The notes under the pieces are model-generated. The model was not told the DNA's origin. It ran no database searches and worked only from the letters and a program-made list of their open reading frames with translations. A stretch of DNA of 64,000 nt from Bacillota bacterium (GTDB taxonomy: Bacteria; Bacillota; UBA4882; UBA8346). This document shows positions 60,428 to 64,000 of the stretch, piece after piece. Numbering within the stretch: position 1 is the first letter of the stretch; every line of letters begins with the position of its first letter. A program made the translations under genes and the position numbers. The stretch spans positions 1 through 64,000 of the forward strand of contig JAEZFP010000059.1 in the NCBI GenBank assembly GCA_023417475.1. The letters are read 5' to 3'.

Positions 60428-60928
60428 ATGAGCCGGCATGTTGCCAGAGAATTAGCGTTTACAGTTTTATTTCAGGTAGATATGGGAAAAAATCCTTGGC
60501 AGGAAGCCCTGCTGCGAACCCTTGAGGAAAACCCGCTACCGGAGACCTCCCAAAAATTCTTTGAATCATTGGTTAAAGGGACGGTCACAAATTTAGCAGC
60601 GATTGACGCTGAGATTGTAAAGTACGCCCAGGATTGGAAATTGGACCGGATGGCCAATACCGACCGGAATATTTTACGGATCGCAATTTATGAATTGAAG
60701 TTTGCCACCGATATCCCGGTCAGCGTGACAGTAAATGAAGCGGTTGAGTTGGCCAAACGATACGGTGATCCCGAGTCCGGTAAATTTGTCAACGGACTGT
60801 TGGGTAATGTCGCCCGGAACCTGACCGGAGTCGACAAACCGCAGGCATTATCCAAAGAAGCCGTGGAAGAACCTATAGCCGAGCCAATGCCGGCCTCCCT
60901 ATTATCAAACGAAGAGAGTGATCATTGA
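60428..60928 (+). CDS. nusB: transcription antitermination protein NusB
   Basis: 166 aa, all-helical. Binds NusE and boxA RNA for rRNA antitermination. Conserved pieces are SRHVARELAFTVLFQVDMGK, KLDRMANTDRNILRIAIYEL, VTVNEAVELAKRYGDPESGK and FVNGLLGNVAR. The C-terminal about 25 residues (KEAVEEPIAEPMPASLLSNE) are a low-complexity extension beyond the usual end. AAAGGTG precedes the ATG. Confidence 0.95.
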   Translation: MSRHVARELAFTVLFQVDMGKNPWQEALLRTLEENPLPETSQKFFESLVKGTVTNLAAIDAEIVKYAQDWKLDRMANTDRNILRIAIYELKFATDIPVSVTVNEAVELAKRYGDPESGKFVNGLLGNVARNLTGVDKPQALSKEAVEEPIAEPMPASLLSNEESDH

Positions 60929-60947
60929 GGGCTTCCCCTCTTTTTTT

Positions 60948-61892
60948 ATGCAAACGAAACTGATTTTGGCATTGGATACCAGTTGTTACACGACATCGCT
61001 TTCGTTAATCGATACTTCGGGGCAGATCGTGGCGGATCAGCGGATTGTTTTGCGGGTCAAAGAAGGGGAACGCGGTCTGCGCCAATCGGACGCGGTGTTT
61101 CAACACATCCAGAACCTGCCGCAATTGTTGGCCGCACCATTACCGGTGGCGGAGTTCGCCGCGGTGACAGTCTCGACCCGCCCTCGTCCGGTTGCGGATG
61201 CTTATTTGCCGGTGTTCCGGGTCGGCGCTTCGTATGGCGCGACGTTTGCCAAACTCATCGGAATTCCCGTTTATGAGGTATCCCATCAAGAAGGCCATAT
61301 CAGGGCCGGTTTATATGGAGTCGCCGGATGGGATGAACCGTTTTTGGCCTGGCACATCTCGGGCGGTACCACCGAACTCTTAACGGTTACCCCAAATTGT
61401 GCCGGGTATACCATTGAAAAAATCGGGGGATCCTCCGACTTGCAGGTGGGACAGTTTGTCGATCGGGTCGGGGTGGCCTTGGGAGCCGGCTTTCCCGCAG
61501 GTATGGCGTTGGAACAGATAGCTGCCGAGGCGTCAACCCCGGAACCGCTCCCGATCGTGACACACGACCTAAACATCAGCTTTTCCGGACCGGAGAGCGC
61601 CGCGGCGCGGTTGTTGCATTCCGGTCAATACCACCGCGGCGCTTTGGCTTTCGGTGTGTTTCACTGTATCGCGCGGAGTATCGCGAAAGTGACGGAACGG
61701 GCGGTTGCGATCCATAAGCTAAACCGGGTGTTGTTAGTTGGCGGAGTGGCTTCCAATCAAATTATCCGGAATGAGCTGACTACCGCAGGAACGCGGGCCG
61801 GCATCGACTATCACTTTGGAGCCAGACAGCTTTCCAGCGACAATGCCGTCGGGGTTGGATTATTAGGTTATGATTATTATGTAGCGAATTGA
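60948..61892 (+). CDS. TsaD/Kae1-like ASKHA protein (second-type, not the canonical TsaD)
   Basis: 314 aa. An ASKHA-fold protein: LILALDTSCYTTSLSLIDTS, the metal site with HxxxH in VSHQEGHIRAGLY, WHISGGTTEL, FPAGMALEQIA and LVGGVASN. It resembles TsaD, which makes the t6A tRNA modification, but differs in many usual signatures (for example GLRQSDAVFQHIQNLPQLL in the N-lobe) and corresponds to the extra TsaD-like protein that many clostridia have beside nusB. ATG 60948 matches the homologous start; GTG 60918, overlapping the nusB end, has the better ribosome binding site. Function unproven. Confidence 0.8.
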   Translation: MQTKLILALDTSCYTTSLSLIDTSGQIVADQRIVLRVKEGERGLRQSDAVFQHIQNLPQLLAAPLPVAEFAAVTVSTRPRPVADAYLPVFRVGASYGATFAKLIGIPVYEVSHQEGHIRAGLYGVAGWDEPFLAWHISGGTTELLTVTPNCAGYTIEKIGGSSDLQVGQFVDRVGVALGAGFPAGMALEQIAAEASTPEPLPIVTHDLNISFSGPESAAARLLHSGQYHRGALAFGVFHCIARSIAKVTERAVAIHKLNRVLLVGGVASNQIIRNELTTAGTRAGIDYHFGARQLSSDNAVGVGLLGYDYYVAN

Positions 61893-61908
61893 ACGAAAGG
61901 AACCGACA

Positions 61909-64000
61909 ATGGAAGGCAAATTTTTAATTATTGATACTTATAGTCTTGCGAACCGGGCGTTTTTCGCCTTACCGCCTTTGACGACGAGTCAAGGGCAGCC
62001 GACGAACGCGGTGTACGGTATGATCATGATGTTGCTGCGGTTGTTGGAAGAGGCCAAGCCGGACTATTTTTTAGCAGCCTCCGACGCCGGGGCGCCGACC
62101 TTTCGCCATCAGGAATACGCTGCTTACAAAGGGCAACGCTTGAAGATGGAAGATTCGTTGCGGACGCAGATTCCGTTGATCAAGGAACTGTTTGGTCGGC
62201 TACGGATTCCAGTCTATGAAAAACCCGGGTTTGAGGCTGATGATATTATCGGAACATTTGCCAGACAAGCTGCGGCCGCCGGATTGAAAGTGGAAATTAT
62301 CACCGGAGACCGGGATGCGTTTCAGTTAGTCGAGCCCAAGGTTACGGTCTGTTATACCAAACGCGGGATTACCGATGTGGAGCGGGTTGACGAGGCTTAT
62401 TTGCAACACCGATACGGCTTGCGCCCCGCACAGTTGATCGATTTGAAGGGTTTAATGGGAGACTCTTCCGACAATATCCCCGGTATCCCGGGGTTTGGTG
62501 AGAAGACCGCCCTCAAATATATTCATGAGTTTCATTCAATAGAGCAAATTTATGAGAATCTGGAGCAGATTGCCCGGGAACGCGACCGCCAACTGCTGTT
62601 GACTCACCAGGATCAAGCCCGGTTAAGCCGGAAATTGGCGACGATTGTCACTGATATGGAATTGGACCTCTCGCTGAACGATTGCCGTTTTACGGGATAT
62701 CCGAAGCAAGACTTGATTGATTTTTGCCAAACGTTTGAATTCCGGAGTTTGGTGAAGAAACTGGCCGGCGAAGCAGTGGCTGAAGCGATTCCGGACGTGA
62801 AAAAGCAGTTGTCGTTCACCATCGAAACCCTTAGCCCTACACAATTGGAAGCCGTCGTGGCCGAGATCACACAGAATAAAACGTTGATTCTCCAATTTTT
62901 AACCGCCACGGTCAACTGGACCGATACCCGTTGGCTCGGAATTGGTATCGGAGTTGGCGCCGGCAACTACTTTTTTCCCTTGACTCCGGACCAACCGTTG
63001 CCGGAACCGTTGCAAGAGGTGCTCGCCGACCCGGAAATCGCCAAAGTGGGCTACGATCTGAAAAAGCAACTGCTGATCGCCGGATTCCAGCAGATCGAGT
63101 TGGCCGGGGAGCTTGACGATATTTTAATCCAAGGGTATTTGGTTAACGCCGGGATTGGCAATATCGAACTGGAGAACCTCTCCGAAACCTATCTCCAGTA
63201 TGCGTTCGCCGGTTGGCAAAATGAACGGGGCACCAAATTTTCAGTCCTGAATTTGCCGGAGCAGCTTCCTGAAGACGTCCTGGCGAAGATCGTCGGGCCG
63301 CGGCTTGAGGCGATTCGGCAGTTGCATTTGAAGCTGCCCGCGCTTCTGCGGGAGATGGGCTTGGAATCACTCTACCGTGAGGTCGAGCAGCCGTTGATCC
63401 GCACGTTGTATGCAATGGAGCGGGCGGGGATTGGGGTCGACCCCCAACCGTTGCGGATATTCGGCGATGCGTTGCGAGCCAGACAACACCAGCTGGAAGG
63501 GGAAATATTCCAACTGGTCGGCGAAGAGTTCAATATCGGTTCCCCGAAACAATTAGGGATCATCCTTTATGAGAAACTCGGACTGAAACCGCCCAAAAAG
63601 ACTAAAACCGGTTACTCAACCGATGCGGAAGCTTTGGAAAGCCTGGCCGAAGCGCATCCCGTGATTCCGTTGGTTCTGGAGTACCGGCAAAATATTAAAT
63701 TGCAGTCAACCTATATCGATTCCTTAATTGCGTTGATCAATCACAAAACCGGACGGGTGCATACCACTTTCAACCAAGCCGTAACCACCACCGGTCGTTT
63801 GAGCAGTACTGATCCCAATCTTCAAAATATTCCGATCCGTTCCGAGGACGGTCGGATGATTCGCCGGGCTTTTATGCCACAACCGGGGTCAATCCTGTTG
63901 GCCGCTGATTATTCGCAGATTGAATTGCGGGTGATGGCTCATTTTTCCCAAGACGAGGCGTTTATGGAAGCGTTTTTGAAAGGGGAAGATATTCATAAAT
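61909..64000 (+). CDS. polA: DNA polymerase I, 3' end cut by the window
   Basis: 697 codons are in the window, without a stop. The N-terminal 5'-3' exonuclease domain is intact (FLIIDTYSLANRAFFALPPL, FEADDIIGTFARQ, ITGDRDAFQLV, LKGLMGDSSDNIPGIPGFGE). The central 3'-5' exonuclease domain is degenerate: the place of the DxE motif reads TATVNWTDTRWLGIG, and the second motif is GYDLKKQLL. The polymerase domain starts with LYAMERAGIGVDPQPL and reaches motif A, LAADYSQIELRVMAH. GAAAGGAA precedes the ATG at 61909. Proofreading is therefore probably absent, as in several Gram-positive PolA proteins. Confidence 0.95.
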   Translation, partial: MEGKFLIIDTYSLANRAFFALPPLTTSQGQPTNAVYGMIMMLLRLLEEAKPDYFLAASDAGAPTFRHQEYAAYKGQRLKMEDSLRTQIPLIKELFGRLRIPVYEKPGFEADDIIGTFARQAAAAGLKVEIITGDRDAFQLVEPKVTVCYTKRGITDVERVDEAYLQHRYGLRPAQLIDLKGLMGDSSDNIPGIPGFGEKTALKYIHEFHSIEQIYENLEQIARERDRQLLLTHQDQARLSRKLATIVTDMELDLSLNDCRFTGYPKQDLIDFCQTFEFRSLVKKLAGEAVAEAIPDVKKQLSFTIETLSPTQLEAVVAEITQNKTLILQFLTATVNWTDTRWLGIGIGVGAGNYFFPLTPDQPLPEPLQEVLADPEIAKVGYDLKKQLLIAGFQQIELAGELDDILIQGYLVNAGIGNIELENLSETYLQYAFAGWQNERGTKFSVLNLPEQLPEDVLAKIVGPRLEAIRQLHLKLPALLREMGLESLYREVEQPLIRTLYAMERAGIGVDPQPLRIFGDALRARQHQLEGEIFQLVGEEFNIGSPKQLGIILYEKLGLKPPKKTKTGYSTDAEALESLAEAHPVIPLVLEYRQNIKLQSTYIDSLIALINHKTGRVHTTFNQAVTTTGRLSSTDPNLQNIPIRSEDGRMIRRAFMPQPGSILLAADYSQIELRVMAHFSQDEAFMEAFLKGEDIHK

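Overview
The window reads as chromosomal DNA of a spore-forming Bacillota (Firmicutes) that probably also has an outer membrane. Sporulation is shown by a complete spoIIIAA-AH operon and a small Spo0E-type phosphatase. An outer membrane is suggested by a Wzi-type capsule-assembly beta-barrel protein with a signal peptide and by a Wza-type export protein. This combination, with the accB-accC-asp23-amaP-nusB gene order, fits a diderm spore former (for example a Limnochordia/Hydrogenispora-like lineage). That placement is inference; no marker gene here fixes the species.

Layout. 1-127: end of an IS256-like insertion sequence. 140-466: a 42-bp phased array of DnaA-box-like sites. 549-10953: start of a surface-polysaccharide locus behind a near-consensus promoter: two tandem WbaP-type initiating glycosylphosphotransferases, then dTDP-L-rhamnose genes (rfbD, A, B, C) and GDP-L-fucose genes (gmd, fcl). 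10955-20746: a visibly AT-rich cassette, probably acquired, with glycosyltransferases, Wzy-like polymerase, Wzx flippase, pyruvyltransferase, acetyltransferase and a split FrhB-type protein. 20851-24357: return to higher GC with a galacturonokinase-like kinase, a sugar nucleotidyltransferase and the Wzi-like protein. 24479-33541: mixed small genes: MntA with a frameshifted HepT, wecB, VanZ, two paralogous membrane proteins, Spo0E, a GNAT enzyme, a lipoprotein and tRNA-Leu, with several gene-poor stretches rich in perfect hairpins.

33981-44043: second half of the polysaccharide machinery: sugar nucleotidyltransferase, CapD/PglF-type dehydratase, PHP-type tyrosine phosphatase, Wza, Wzz, tyrosine kinase, ManC, and a phosphomannomutase on the minus strand. 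Together with the first half this makes a Wzx/Wzy-type exopolysaccharide or capsule pathway with supplies of rhamnose, fucose, mannose, ManNAc and possibly galacturonate.

44263-64000: housekeeping block on the plus strand: aroC-aroK-aroB-aroQ, a prolidase-like peptidase, efp, gltX, a CD1247-type zinc-ribbon protein, spoIIIAA-AH, a second cluster of DnaA-box-like sites, accB-accC, the Asp23/AmaP/DUF2273 module, nusB, a TsaD-like protein and the first two thirds of polA, cut by the window end.
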